Positions 35,106 to 47,133 are shown, numbered from the stretch's first letter. The stretch is DNA of 64,000 bases from Patella vulgata (GCF_932274485.2 NC_065884.2:52824546-52888545), one strand, 5' to 3'. Program-made: numbers and translations. The notes: generated by a model not told the origin, from the letters alone.

Positions 35106-36503
35106 AACCCGAAATCAATAGAAAGTAATAGGACCTTGAGATAAATTCCGTTAGGATTGATCTATCTGAATAATGTTCGGATCAATATGCTTCGAGCTCT
35201 AACAGGTCGGTCACGTCTGACTTGCGATCTGATATGATCCAGGTATTCCTGTTTCCTCCCGCATACTAAGGTATACTGATATGAGATCACCTGTCTGCAA
35301 TATCACCCCCGGTGAAAGTGGACGTTAAGGCTTACGAACTACAACCATGGTGTATAGTTTATAGTCTGGGATGATATTGTGCCTTTAATCTATCTACACA
35401 AAAATAAACAATCACACGGAAATGTTTAAGATATATTCACAAATGATAAATGTGTTTCTTAGGCTTTTATGCGTAGCAGACAGTAAAATTTAATTACTTT
35501 GCAGAGGGTAAATAAAGGAAAAGCAAAAAGAATTTGAAGAATGTACATTTCACTATGAATGAACCAACTTTTAAAAAAATATGCCGTGCTCGAAGTCGTT
35601 GAGAATTTTAATAACAATCATGATATTTTACATAAATATCGTTGGTATTTATGATTTAATTTATGAATCGTCAGTAACCGCCCCAATTGCTAAGTATGTA
35701 TGTTTGGAAATGCTGTCAATGTAAGCCCCCTTAAAGAGAACCCTTTTGAATACTATCATTGTTTACATCTTGCTAACGACAATGCGAAAGAAAGTCACGC
35801 ATTTCTATAAATAAGAGAACTCCAAGCTATCAGTGTTCGCCCATTTTAAAGCACGTCAACTTTACGGATTTTCTGTCCTCTCTGCAGACCATTAATAACA
35901 AACAGCTTGATCACCCATTAATTTTCCGACATTTATCGTCTGCGACTATTATATGAGTTCATCACCAAGGACACTTGATGATAAAGGGAAAGATCAAGCA
36001 GATTTGGCTTACATGTCTGCTTTAGATCTTCCTGTATCTGAATTCTACTTACCATATACAAATTTTAGATGTGATCAACCACTGTATATATGACCGCTGG
36101 CAACGATCTTAGGATCGTACAAACATAAACCCTATTTCTTTTCATTTCTTTCTAATAAGAGGTTTTCGGATGGTATTAATTTTAGTCGAGAAAGTTTCCT
36201 GTATCTTCTGTTTGTAATAATACACGTGCAATGAAATATAAACATGCAATATTCGAGAGTGTTTGGTAGATTGATATCCCGATCTGAAATCTTTTATTTA
36301 TATCCATGATATTTCGTTGATCTTCGTGTTTAAGGTTATACATTACATTCAGTTGTAACTTTGACAGGTAAAGAAACGGGGAATTCGGATTCGATCTTTA
36401 TCAACCATAGCCTAATAGAAGATCCTCAAATCTGTAGCACATTCATAACAAAAACAATGGGGATTAGACAATTCTTGTGAACTTAAATGTATTATAATAT
36501 TAG
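35106..36503. other. No gene seen
   Basis: AT-rich sequence. A family C tail lies at 35295-35340. Confidence 0.45.
35295..35340 (+). repeat. SINE C, 3' tail fragment
   Basis: CCTGTCTGCAATATCACCCC followed by CGGTGAAAGTGGACGTTAAG is the tail alone. Confidence 0.65.
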
Positions 36504-36900
36504 TTAAACATACACTATGCAAGAGCTAAATCTGCCTATTGCAGGTCTTTCTTTAGGCCTGAAATGTTAAATAAACTATTAATTAGACTTTTATCAACAA
36601 AACAAGACCATAATCGACTCTCGATAGCATCGGATACTCGAGATTTTAACTAGATTAAAACGGTTCGCCATTTAAAAATTTAATTTAAAAATGGGAAAGC
36701 GAGGCTGAGTACCGATTATACCAGTGCCCTGGTTACCACTGTGCACACATCTTGTCAAAACTACAAACAATGATAACTTGGCTGAGAATGAAGTAATTTG
36801 AATGAAATTTTCAATATTTTCTTTTTTTATCATCTATTTTTGAATTATTATAGCAAGAATGACCAACTCTTTATTAAACTCTTAACTAATGTATCTTTAA
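36504..36900 (+). mobile_element. MITE family D, copy 1
   Basis: Diverged left end TTAAACATACACTATGC; right end TAATGTATCTTTAA, inverted relative to it. The interior shares AGAGCTAAATCTGCCTATTG, AAAAATGGGAAAGCGAGGCT and ACAAACAATGATAACTTGGC with copy 2. The best-preserved ends in the family (copy 3) read AAGATGCATTATG next to a TA. Confidence 0.75.
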
Positions 36901-36908
36901 TAAATTTG

Positions 36909-37276
36909 GGGGATCACGTGGCTAAGTGGGTGAGACGCTGGCTCGCTAGCCTGGAGGTCGGGTGTTCGATCCCTGCATTGGCCGAGAAAGTTCATCCAGA
37001 TTTTCCGGCGTGGTTTCCCTTGACAGTGATGCAGGACGGAGGGCCTGACAAGGACAGCTCTCTAGTCATTCGGATGAGACGAAAAACCGAGTGTGTATAC
37101 ATTGGAATGCACGTAAAAGATCCCTTGGCAGTTGGAATTCGATATAAGAGTAGGCGATAGTGCCGCTGCCCGGGCAAAATTTCCCTCATAGCACACTGTA
37201 TGGCGTATGCCCGTCTTCATTAGCCCAGGTTAGGAGCAGAACAGTAGGACGTTAAACCCCATTTCATTTCATTTCA
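36909..37276 (+). repeat. SINE A, reference full-length copy
   Basis: A complete element: A-box-like GTGGCTAAGTGGGTGAGACG, B-box-like GGGTGTTCGATCCC, body with GGACAGCTCTCTAGTCATTC and GCCGCTGCCCGGGCAAAAT, tail AGGACGTTAAACCCC and CATTTC repeats. A perfect 13-bp target duplication, TTTAATAAATTTG, lies at 36896-36908 and 37277-37289. It inserted at the right edge of MITE D copy 1. The 120-residue frame reaching into it is not a gene. Confidence 0.95.
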
Positions 37277-37449
37277 TTTAATAAATTTGAATATTCATTT
37301 CATCATCCAGATCACAGATAAAGAAAGAAAAGAGCTCCACGCTTTATTTAGTCAGGTAGATAGAACGACAAGTATGTTAACTGAAGCAAGGGTGCATGGC
37401 TCTATTTTTGTAACATTGAAATAGATGAAAATGGTTCTAAAAGCACTTA

Positions 37450-37876
37450 TAAATATAATATGAATGTATGTAAAGTGATTTATATTTAGTTTTTGAAAGA
37501 AATATTTTTATTTCAAATCAATTATGTTCGGTGAAGTACGTGAACAGTCCAAATTGAACGGCAGTCGTTTACGTCTGCTTAGTCCATTCTACAAGTTTTT
37601 TTTAATTATCATTTTGTCGCTTGTGAATTTACTTCCACATTGTCTTGTATGGTATGGTTTTATTTGTTCATTACAAAATGGCACCCGAAATCATGGAGTA
37701 CACGACTAGTGTACTGTTAATTATTGTGTCTTGAATATTGGATATTAAGATAGTATCTTTTCACGGCAAGATAACAACATCAATATGGAGGAAATCAGCT
37801 AATATTGAATTCTAATTGTGCTTTTAATTTCGAAAATTATGGAAAATATTGAGTTAGAGATTTAGCTCCGTTATGG
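37450..37876 (+). mobile_element. Inverted-repeat element, family E, partial copy 3
   Basis: AATATGAATGTATGT near the left and AAGATAACAACATCAATATG, TGAGTTAGAGATTTAGCTCC at the right match the 1094 copy. The left boundary is uncertain. A 61-residue frame inside is not supported. Confidence 0.6.
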
Positions 37877-38322
37877 CAGGGAAATACTAGAATAAATGAT
37901 GTAGCTTCTTATAATGTGACGTCTACTGAATATAGAATATCGTTAATATACTCTCAACCGGCAGTACAATTCTTGATATTAAAGTAAATATTGTGTAATA
38001 GTATAATAATATGCTAAAAGTTTGTCACTTGAAGAGCACGGGGGGTTAAATAGAGAATTTGTCATACGTGGCTCCTCAACTATTAGGCTGTAACATTTTT
38101 AGACCATCATTCGATCTAGGTTTACCTGCAAAGTGCAATCTTCGTCACAACATATTATACTGTTTTGTAATTATATTTGTGAAATCTGACAATTCTTTTT
38201 TTGATCCACTCCGCCAAGACTTCTAGCACTTGTGTAAAAGAATAGTACCTTATTTTCACACAATACATCCCTACGTTCTCTTCACCAGTGTAGTTCTTGC
38301 CCTTTTTGGGTGAAACTACGTC

Positions 38323-38895
38323 TTAAAGATACATCATTCAAGATCTAAATTTGCCTATTGCAGGTCCTTCATTAGGCCTTAAATATATATGAATTATTAA
38401 TTAGACATGTATTAACATGACAAGACCATATTCAACTCTCTAGGTCATCGGATTGCCCCGATTTTAAGTAGATTAGAAAGGTTCGACCATTTAATAATTT
38501 AATTTAAAAATGGGAAAGCGAGGCTGTGATAATAAACAATCAATGCACAATAATAAACTACAAACAATGATAACTTGGCTTAGAATAAATTAATTTGATT
38601 GATATTTTCAAATATTCATTTTGCATTATTTATTTTTGAACTATTATATTTTGAACTCTTTATCTAAATCTATCTATACTAATATTTGTGACTGTCGTTT
38701 GTCTGTCTGTCTGTTCGGGGTTGGCGGCTACACTAGGTCTGCTCCGAGTCTGAAATTTGGGGTATAGGGGTAGCTCGGACCGGGGAGTAACGTAGGCCAG
38801 GTGGCGTTAGTCTACCACTTCCGGTTTCGGAGTTATGACCCCCGAGCGAAGCCGGGCATTCTTCTAGTCTTACATAATACATAATGAATCTTTAA
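38323..38895 (+). mobile_element. MITE family D, copy 2, carrying a Helitron
   Basis: Left end TTAAAGATACATCATTC, right end ACATAATGAATCTTTAA, interior matching copy 1 (TTGCCTATTGCAGGTC, AAAAATGGGAAAGCGAGGCT). The Helitron at 38673-38867 interrupts it. Without that insert the element is about 378 bp, close to copy 1. Confidence 0.8.
38673..38867 (+). mobile_element. Short non-autonomous Helitron
   Basis: It begins TCTATACTAATATTTGTG, the usual animal Helitron 5' end. It finishes with a GC-rich imperfect hairpin (CCCCGAGCGAAGCCGGGC) followed by ATTCTTCTAG, the CTAG-type 3' end. The host bases are A on the left and T on the right, as expected for insertion between A and T. Only 195 bp, with no Rep or helicase code. 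Confidence 0.9.
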
Positions 38896-39409
38896 AGTAG
38901 CTAAGTCTCTAACTCAATATCATCCAAGTCTTCGACATTGAAAACACGAATTATATATATGTCAATTTAAATCAACATTGATGCTGTGATCTTACCGGGA
39001 AAAGATGGGCTTCTGATATCCAATATTTAAGACAAAATAAATATTTTAACTATTGGCACAAGGATCGTGTACCATAATGCGTTTCAGTGCCATTTATAAA
39101 AGGAATGTCGAAGAAAGAGGCTAGAGATATTCCACAAGTCATGTCAAAAGGTGAGGCCATATTCTTGTCTAGAGAGCATGCGCAATAAATACTATCAGTG
39201 TAGACTGGAATAACCAGGCGCTAGGGATTGCCATTCAATTGAGCATTCTGTCGTATTTTGCCGAACATAACTGATTTAGAATTAGAGTAAAAACAGAAAC
39301 GATTGATGTAAATCAGCCTATATACACATTCATATTACATTATTATATGCGTTGCGACCCATTTGTGTCAATTATTGGGTCCCAAATATTAGCGATTTAG
39401 CTCCTTTAA
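38891..39409 (-). mobile_element. Inverted-repeat element, family E, copy 4
   Basis: Reverse orientation to the 1094 copy: it starts TTTAAAGTAGCTAAGTCTC and ends TAGCGATTTAGCTCCTTTAA. It is about 180 bp longer than the 1094 copy, with extra sequence around 39160-39300. Its left end shares the TTTAA with the right end of MITE D copy 2, so one seems to have inserted at the edge of the other. Confidence 0.75.
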
Positions 39410-39466
39410 TATATAATGTTTTAGAGGCATTTAGTAACTGGATAGAGCAATAAACTATAACACATA

Positions 39467-39604
39467 CTTATGAAAAAAAACAGCTACTAATTTATTTGGA
39501 CGACGTTTCGGAGAGAATTTCTCTCAACGTAATAGCTTGATAACGTCTCAAGAATAGTCTTCGAAACGTCGCCAAAATCGTAGCTGTTTTTTCTTATATA
39601 TAAG
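39467..39604. mobile_element. Small hairpin MITE
   Basis: The left arm (CTTATGAAAAAAAACAGCTA, then ACGACGTTTCGGAG) pairs with the right arm (CTTCGAAACGTCG, then TAGCTGTTTTTTCTTA) over about 45 bp each, with a loop of about 45 bp. Confidence 0.75.
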
Positions 39605-39725
39605 AGGAAAGAATTTGTAGAAAGTTTGAACGTATTAGCAATAGTAACGTGCATTATCAACAGCACAATAATAATTGCAACACTAGATCGCAGTTATAGA
39701 CGATTATCTTCATTCGTCTGCGCAG

Positions 39726-39935
39726 GAGGTCACGGTGACTCAGAGAGTGAGACGATGGATCGATACAGGTTTTTGGCCGCGAAAATTCCTCAAATTATTC
39801 CTGACGAGTTTTCCCTTGTCAGCAGGTAAGCATCATCGTCTAGTCGTTGAGATGGGGCAAAAATCCAGAGTTTCCATGTACACATGGACGTACACGTAAA
39901 AGAACCCCTGACAGTTGAATTCGAATAATAATAGA
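39726..39935 (+). repeat. SINE A, diverged copy lacking the 3' end
   Basis: The head TCACGGTGACTCAGAGAGTG and body landmarks (TTTTCCCTTGTCAG, CTAGTCGTTGAGATGGGGC, CACGTAAAAGAACCCCTGAC) are present. The GGACGTTAAACCCC tail is not found. Confidence 0.7.
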
Positions 39936-40776
39936 CGAAGCGGGAAGCATCAGCCGATAAATATTGCAGTTGAAATCTCGGGTACTCTTCGTGTAACTTA
40001 CCTAAACCGAAATAATACGTATCACAGCAATGGGAAATAAGCAGTTAAATGCTTGCAACCGTTGTTACAGGAATATGGCTTGGTAGTGGTTTGGTGGGGA
40101 TGGGGGTGGGATGTAACTAGTTAACCAGCTTATGTAGATCAGTAATTAGACTAGATGATATGTGTCGCTACTGCAGTCCAGTCTACCGAATTATATAATT
40201 CAATAACTGAATAGCGCCAGGTAAAATATATTATAGTATCTAGGTGAATGAAATCGGGACGTTAAAAATTACATTAAATAGTCGAAACTTCTATTAATGA
40301 AAATGTTGATCAAAAAAAAAAAGGGAAGTAAAACGTCAACATGTGACTTGTATCAATATTAAGTTACTGTTTTACTGCTTCCTTCTAGTATTTTGTATTT
40401 TATTGCCAAATAGGCTCTAAACCTGAATATATTCGTTTCGGGAATATAAAATACTGCTGTAGACTTGCACTTACGATTTATAACGGTCAGTTCTATGAAG
40501 ATAACCGTTTTCGTAAGGTGGTTGAATAAAGATCAAACACATCCGATACTAACTATATTCAAAATACAAAAATGCAGCGAATGAACCTACTATTAAGTCC
40601 AAGCAGGGTGATAAAATGAGAGGACGAATGGGGCTGTGGCACGGGGTATCTGTTCCAGTTCATTTAAGCATTGGAAATCGGATATGTTTTGGATTATCGG
40701 CAGTATTTCAGGTGAGAAAACAAAATCAACTCTGGCAGTAGTCACAAAAACCCAGACATTATTTAGTTTTCAAAAC
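39936..40776. other. No gene seen
   Basis: Ordinary sequence; the 66-residue frame at 40636 is not supported. Confidence 0.45.
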
Positions 40777-41101
40777 TTAAAGATGCATTATGTAAGAGCT
40801 CAGTTTTCCAATCGCAGGTCTATAAATGGTTGTTAAACATATTCACGTGGCAAGCCCCTAATGGAGTCGTCGGGCGGCTCCGCGTTCAAGTAGTTTAGAA
40901 TATTGCGGCCATGCAAGAGTTTAACGATAAAATAGATAATCGAGACCGAGTCTCGATCGTTAAGTACCGTTGCTACGATAATAACAATCTACGCTACATT
41001 TTGGCAATACTTCAAACACTCATAACTTCGAACAGAATAAAGTAATTTGGTTTAAATTTTTAAAATTATAGTATTTTATCAACAACATAATGCATCTTTA
41101 A
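40777..41101 (+). mobile_element. MITE family D, copy 3
   Basis: The clearest ends of the family: TTAAAGATGCATTATG at the left and ACATAATGCATCTTTAA at the right, perfectly inverted over 16-17 bp, with TA on both sides. The interior is diverged from copies 1 and 2 but keeps AAGAGCTCAGTTTTCC and CAGGTCTATAAATGG. Confidence 0.85.
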
Positions 41102-43060
41102 TTTAAAAAAGGGTTTAGAGAGGGAACTGGAAACCCAAAAGCTAATCAGCAATATTGTCATAGACACCCACCCCCGTCCCTGGGCCTCTAATTCTATGAT
41201 TTGACGTCATTATTTACAAGGTACCCATACTTCTGGAGTAATGACACAAGACACAACATCCTGTGGACATATTTCTAACCTATATTGAAGAGAAAAGTCT
41301 GCATTTTTAAAAAGTAACAATTTATTAGTAATATGCATAATTTGCTGGTATGTGATAACATTGAATTGTATTATGTCATAACATCATTACGTTTGTTATT
41401 TACAAATAAAAATAATATAATGATTGGCGCACAAAGGTAAATACTAAATATGCATTATCCTTAAATGCCAATTATAAAAGTGAGTAGAAAATTGGGGTTA
41501 AAGGTTAAACATTTAAATATAAATCATCATTATGATACATATTTCACCTTCAAAGCGGCAACTTCAAGGAGAAATTTGGCGTCTCGTGGTGTATATATTT
41601 ATTATAACTGTACAATATATAGATCTCTGATAATATATTATAGCACCTTTATTTATATATCAATAGTTGACCTTTGACATAATGAACTTTTCGAATTTTT
41701 GTTATTTACGTCTAAGATCTTTAGTCTTTATTTTGCTTACGGCTCATAGATACGGGTCTATACACAATAAGCGATTACCGATTTGTTCGATATATAAGCA
41801 TAGGGTCAATGTTATTCTATTACTACCCGTCGGCCATTCTTTATCGATCCGTTATGCAATTATCCAACCTTGTCGATTGAATATGTAAGTTATTTATATA
41901 CAAAGGTAAGTTATCAAAATAAAGAGGTAGATAAAGGGTATATGTAAAAACTGAGGGGGGGGGGGGGGGGGGCGGGGGTTGGTAATCAAGTCGAAGTCAA
42001 TAAAATAATTGAAGGTGGATCAAACAAAATGCATCGCAATTGGAAATCAAAACATGAACTTATACCCCCGAGATGAAATATACCAGCGTAGATCCGTAAA
42101 TATAAATAAGGAACCAAGGTTCTGATACTAATCAAGCAACATCGTGATTTTATTGTCTACAATAAATTTTGTACCAACCGAAAAAAAAACCCAACAGAAC
42201 AGTCATCCCTTATAGATCTATGCAGTTTTGGTAAGTTAGTCCACTATTTCATCATGGGCGCCATGACATAATTCATGGTGACTTACAGATGCTAGCGATA
42301 ATTTCAAACAAGGGTATGCGAAAGACAAGGTGGGTAATTGAAAGGGGTATGCCTTCATTAGAAAAACATGTTACAGACCTACCAAATTTTCAAATTGTCT
42401 TAATGTATTATTGTAAAATCTACGTCAGTTTTTCTGATAAGTTGACATGTAAGTTTTCTAAATGTATAATGGCAAAATCTACGTCAGTTTTTCTGATAAA
42501 TTGATATGTAAGTTATTGAATCCCATTCAATATATAAAAAAAAAACAATACGTGCAAGTATGAGTTAAGATGATATATAAATAGCGTTTATACTAGTATT
42601 ATATTGTTTTCTATTGTTAGTAAAAATAGTATTTCATTAGATCATGTACTATCAAGTACATTAAATAGTTTTTAATGCACAAAATAAGATATTATAATCC
42701 GTCAAGTCCGCTCCTAGTGAATCCCATTAGCTTAATCCTCTTGCGTAATCCATTTTTACAATAGGGGGATTATTAATTAGAATAAATGTATATATAACTT
42801 ACAATATAATAATAACACATTCCAGACAGGTTACTGATATATACGTATTATTATATTATGCATTGTCACCTCAGGTCCATGTCCTCGCGTCAATTCCTGA
42901 ATCAGTTTCCATCACAGTCCAATCTTTTCGTTGATATTATCAATACAATTTGCAGTTTCTATGACATAAAATCATTAAAGTTTAAATTATTAAAATCCAG
43001 CTGCAACATATCCATTGATAAAATCGCCACTAACAGAGTTCCGTGCGTAGTTTGAACAAC
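41102..43060. other. Gene-free stretch downstream of the first PTB-like gene
   Basis: It holds a G-run (41955-41972) and a short tandem repeat (listed). No supported frame. Confidence 0.5.
42398..42515. repeat. Two-copy 59-bp tandem repeat
   Basis: Two units share AAAATCTACGTCAGTTTTTC and TGATAA-TTGA-ATGTAAGTT. Confidence 0.8.
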
Positions 43061-43062
43061 AT

Positions 43063-43092
43063 TTTATTTGCAACATAGTAAAGTTATTTATT
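43063..43092 (-). terminator. Candidate poly(A) signals of the first PTB-like gene
   Basis: AATAAA reads on the minus strand at 43063-43068 and 43087-43092, 70-100 bp past the stop codon. Confidence 0.6.
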
Positions 43093-43161
43093 ATCCAGTT
43101 TAAAGTTGTTATCAAAAACACACTTTGGGTCCACAATATCTCACCAAAACACCAGAATAAC

Positions 43162-44919
43162 TTAGTATAAAGCGAATCCTTCGGCATCACCATTACGACC
43201 CTTACTAGCCATAAGTTCATTTAAATCATAGGTCGACTGGCTGTCATGTGGCCCAATGTGTCTTTTTTCTTCCATTAAACTCCTGGAAAAGGCTCTTTCG
43301 TGTTTGAACTGATTTTCGAATCTACGGAAATCGCGCGGCACATGTGGGTCATTTTTGTCGGCCAAACCACGTGGTACTTCAGACATATATCCTATGCTAT
43401 CTGTAGAGATATCACTTGGGTTACCCTTTCTCTTTGATTTCTTTTCTTTGCGATTCTTTTTGGCCTTCTTTTTGTCGAGTGTTCTGCTTCGCTCGACTGG
43501 TGCTGGTACGGATCGTGATCGTTCAACATAGTAGAGTGGTACCCTGGATGGATAAGGATAATAGTCGTAAGGTGAAGTCATTTGTTGGGGATAAGCTTCA
43601 CCGTTACGTATCACTGTAGGGTAGTAATTAGGGTGGTGCCGCATTTCATGCTGCTCTTTACGACTAACTCTTGGTTTTCTCGGCCCCTTTTTGTCATAAT
43701 CGGTCGGCGGTGTTCTTGGTCTGGAACTGACCTCGCTTGAAGCATCGCCTCCGTCGCCATTTACAACCTTTCTAGCGAAATTGAAATCTGGAGAAGATGA
43801 TCTGGAAGAAGCTTGATCATGTGCTGAATGAGAATGAGAAGCAGATGATTCTGATCCTCTTCGACGATTTCTCTGTTTTACCAGATGAGGAGGAGGTCCA
43901 TCAATGATCATTGGTGGCGGTGGTGGCGGCACTAACATGTATGGCTCCTTCAATCTGGAAACGACTTTTGGCCTAAGAAGAGAGGGTGGGGGTGAGAAAA
44001 AGCGAGGTCTGACATGTACTGGAACTGGCATAGAACGTACCGGAATAACATTTTGTCGTGGTCTTGGTAAAGTATGGATAACAGTGGGTGGCGGAGCAGG
44101 TCTAGATGTGGCGAAACTGTATGCTGATCTTCTGTCGACACTACGAGCAGAGAGGGGAGGTGGGGATGTAGCACGTATTCTCTCGCCTTCATTATCCGAT
44201 ACCACTTGCTCAACAGAGTATTTTTTTACCGGCGATGTTTTGGTTGAATAAAAATATCCCTGCTGGGGTGGCGTTTCATAAAACTCCGGAGCAGCATTCT
44301 GTCGAATTTCACCTGATACTAATCTCATGGGTATAGCATCGCCGTTGCTGTGGCCATTTACCGCTGATTTCAGGGTGTTGGTTTGAACCTCTCCGTGGTA
44401 AGAGTGAGTAGTTATGGACCCGTTTACTTTCTGTTTGCTTATCCTATCAGCTGTGGATGTAGCATGTACCAGATCCAAGGCATCTCTATCTGATTCACAT
44501 ACAAATCCGTGACACTCGAGAACCTTTTTACCTTGGGTACGGCGTGTGATGGCTGTAAATACGGCGGGTCGTTTGGCATTCGATCCTTTTGACGCAGGGG
44601 AACTCAAAGACACAAATTTAGAAACTTTTTCCTTCTTATCATTGTCTATGTACGACACACAGCGTACTGCGGCACATAAATTTAGAGAGGTTATCGGAAA
44701 TAAAATAACTTCTTTTGATCGATCGGCATACTCCAGTTGTAATCCACTTGGCAAGACAGTCAAATACGACATGATCCCTTCAATTTTCGAATCATCATCA
44801 ACAGGATAGCGGGTTTTCAGGGGCTGTTGAACGGATTCAAGACCCTCTGATGTTTCCATTGGCACCGCAGTGCCAATAAACAACACCCTACGGCGAATAA
44901 GTTCGTCTTTCACCACCAT
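43162..44919 (-). CDS. PTB/PID-like domain protein with disordered tail (gene 1)
   Basis: One uninterrupted frame of 585 residues. The start is fixed by an in-frame TAA 9 nt upstream, and the context is good (A at -3, G at +4). Residues 10-155 look like a PTB/PID fold: VLFIGTAVP as the first strand, YLTVLPSGLQLEY, VILFPITSLNLCAAV, and a final CHGFVCESDRDALDLVHAT strand-helix. PTB domains bind NPxY-type peptides or lipids in cytoplasmic adaptors. The remainder is low complexity: proline-rich at 250-345 (PPPPPP at 331-336), serine-rich at 356-377, tyrosine-rich at 431-465 and strongly basic at 484-499 (KKKAKKNRKEKKSKRK). An adaptor or scaffold role is inferred. A second gene of the same design lies 10 kb away on the same strand. 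The exact family is not recognised. Confidence 0.88.
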   Translation of the reverse strand: MVVKDELIRRRVLFIGTAVPMETSEGLESVQQPLKTRYPVDDDSKIEGIMSYLTVLPSGLQLEYADRSKEVILFPITSLNLCAAVRCVSYIDNDKKEKVSKFVSLSSPASKGSNAKRPAVFTAITRRTQGKKVLECHGFVCESDRDALDLVHATSTADRISKQKVNGSITTHSYHGEVQTNTLKSAVNGHSNGDAIPMRLVSGEIRQNAAPEFYETPPQQGYFYSTKTSPVKKYSVEQVVSDNEGERIRATSPPPLSARSVDRRSAYSFATSRPAPPPTVIHTLPRPRQNVIPVRSMPVPVHVRPRFFSPPPSLLRPKVVSRLKEPYMLVPPPPPPMIIDGPPPHLVKQRNRRRGSESSASHSHSAHDQASSRSSSPDFNFARKVVNGDGGDASSEVSSRPRTPPTDYDKKGPRKPRVSRKEQHEMRHHPNYYPTVIRNGEAYPQQMTSPYDYYPYPSRVPLYYVERSRSVPAPVERSRTLDKKKAKKNRKEKKSKRKGNPSDISTDSIGYMSEVPRGLADKNDPHVPRDFRRFENQFKHERAFSRSLMEEKRHIGPHDSQSTYDLNELMASKGRNGDAEGFALY

Positions 44920-44969
44920 TTTGAATTATTACAAAAGTTACTCCGATCTAAGAAAGTTTTTGTTTTCTT

Positions 44970-44976
44970 TTTTATA
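44970..44976 (-). promoter_or_regulatory. TATA box of the first PTB-like gene
   Basis: TATAAAA reads on the minus strand about 51 nt before the start codon, leaving a very short 5' UTR. Confidence 0.6.
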
Positions 44977-45970
44977 CACTTGAATATTCACAGCCGCGGT
45001 ATGAAGACAGCGGCCTGGCTATGAGACAGCCCACGACTCCTAAACTATAACTGTTAAAATCTTTGTGTACTGACCTCCTTTGCCATTTGTGTAGAGGGAG
45101 TAGTTAATTCTCGCTACCTGAGTGACGTCGTCAAATTACCCAAGTCCTCACACAATCCAGTGACTCATTAACTAGCAAACTGATTTGGTAGAAAGAAAAC
45201 GGTGAAAGACACATGCACATAAAATAAAAAATACGTCCGCTCGCTAGATATTGTTCGCTCCTTTTGTTAAATCCATTTAATAGCCACTGGATATTTTCGC
45301 CACGCTGTCAAACTACTATCTGACGACCAGGGCTGTCTTTACAGACGGCTTCACACACTATCTGTCAGTGGGTATGAACAAATTCCTTGTTCACCACGCA
45401 TGACTTGCGCGCTGACAAGAAAACCGGTTTTGCGGCTAAATAAAGGGTATTATTACAGCGAAATGTGACCTAGTACGTATTCAAACCCACAAGTATAAGG
45501 TAGCCCCGTGTGTCACACACAGTGTAAATACGATACGATTTACATGTAGACTAGACTGTCCATCACTGCAGGTGTGATAATTGAGTTTTACTGCGAAGTT
45601 CCCATTTAAGTCACGTTCACACCGTAGGATTTATTGTTTTGTCTAGTTTTATCTGATCACCATAACAAAAGATCACAACAATACTATAAATTATACATAC
45701 CTGAAATTAAGTTGTCAATAGGTTTGACTGAAGGGACTAAAAAGTAGAATCACAGTTTAATTAAACCTTATACGAATCATGAATAATGAATATGCAATAT
45801 TTCAATGAAGATTATAAATGGGGTCCCTTGTATTATAATAATGAGATTGGAGAATGTTGATTTATTTTAGCTACAAAAATTGTTTCCAATATTTGTCCAA
45901 AAATAATTAAATTAATGGAATGTTATTTATTCAACACTTCTAACCTAACAGTCTAATTATCAGAGGGAGT

Positions 45971-46240
45971 AAATTACATGAATTTTATATTAAGTTCTCA
46001 GTAAAAGACTACTGCTGATGTCTTCCTGGACACCCATACTATATGGATGGGGAAATCATATGAATTTTATATTGTGTCCACACTAAACGACTACAGATGT
46101 GTTACAAAAACTTACTAACGATTGGGAAAATTATGAATTTTATACTATGTTCTTAGTAAAAGACTACAGCTGATGTCTTACAGAAAATATACTAACGATC
46201 GGAAAAATTATGAATTTTATACTAATAGTCACTAACAAGA
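45971..46240. repeat. Tandem repeat of about 77 bp, 3.5 units
   Basis: Units begin at about 45971, 46053, 46126 and 46204 with AATTATGAATTTTATA, followed by AGTAAAAGACTACAGCTGAT-like sequence. Spacings are 82, 73 and 78 bp. Confidence 0.8.
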
Positions 46241-46789
46241 AAATTATTTTGAATTGTTAACAAGATTACAAATTTCAATATCGTTAGCCCTGAACTGGGG
46301 GGGGGGGGGGCAAGTGTCGCACCTTTCAAATTGTAACTTCGCCCAGAGCAAATTAGAACTTGGACTGAGCCCATTGATGTATGATTCTTGTTTTAACTTT
46401 TAATTGTGTTCCCCACATACAAGTTAATGTTCGCAGATTAGAGCAGCGATATAAACAACTCTTAATCCCTATGATAAACATCGGTGTTAAATTACGTCAT
46501 CAACATGGTCGCGTCTATGTAATATGTACAAATAAACTGTTATCGATAAGGCGCAATAAAATAGAAATAATACTTTAATTGCAAAGATTAAAGTTAGAGT
46601 ACAGTCATTAGCAGTGTCTAGGTTGAATTCAGTTCTATCTCCACGTCAAATTTAACCACAATTACGGAGTTAACACTTACCGCTAATTGCTCGAATTTTG
46701 GGGGTGGACAAATAAATAAAACCCCATCGTAAATCCTTTTTATTCATCCCTCTAAGTGTTTTCTCCGTGACCAAAACGAAGATACATGC

Positions 46790-46810
46790 TATATATATAT
46801 ATATATATAT
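46790..46810. repeat. (TA)n microsatellite
   Basis: About ten to eleven TA units. Confidence 0.9.
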
Positions 46811-47133
46811 GTTTGTTCCATCACCGTTTGTTATGTCTAGGGGTTTGTTATGTATTTATCCTGCGTTACTCATGCTTTTTACATAAATGAAGCTATAAGA
46901 GGGAAACGTTATTAAGTTTTAAAGTATTACATTTTGAAAGTTTTTCGTTCAGTATTCAGATACACTGGGCTTGAAATCAAATATAACACTAGAAGAGTTT
47001 CCAATGGCGCTTTCTATAGATAAATGTGTTGAAGTTATTGTGGGTCTATTAGGCAATTTAATGTATTGCTTTTCTCGTTCGTTAAAAATATAAGACATGC
47101 AGTATTTTAAAATAAAAACAAATTTAGATGGTT

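Larger units (their letters stand above)
44977..47122. other. Upstream region of gene 1, no gene seen
   Basis: Probable promoter-proximal sequence followed by repeats: a tandem array at 45971, G14 at 46297-46310 and (TA)n at 46790-46810. The 65-residue frame at 46381 is not supported. Confidence 0.5.

Noticed and set aside
36909-36980. tRNA gene
   Set aside because: A- and B-box-like motifs are present but no complete cloverleaf can be drawn, and the sequence continues into a repeated SINE body with a target duplication.
36798-37160. 120-residue plus-strand frame
   Set aside because: It runs from a MITE end into a full-length SINE A; there is no protein signal.
43904-44251. 115-residue Gly-rich plus-strand frame
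   Set aside because: Antisense shadow of the proline-rich part of the first PTB-like gene.
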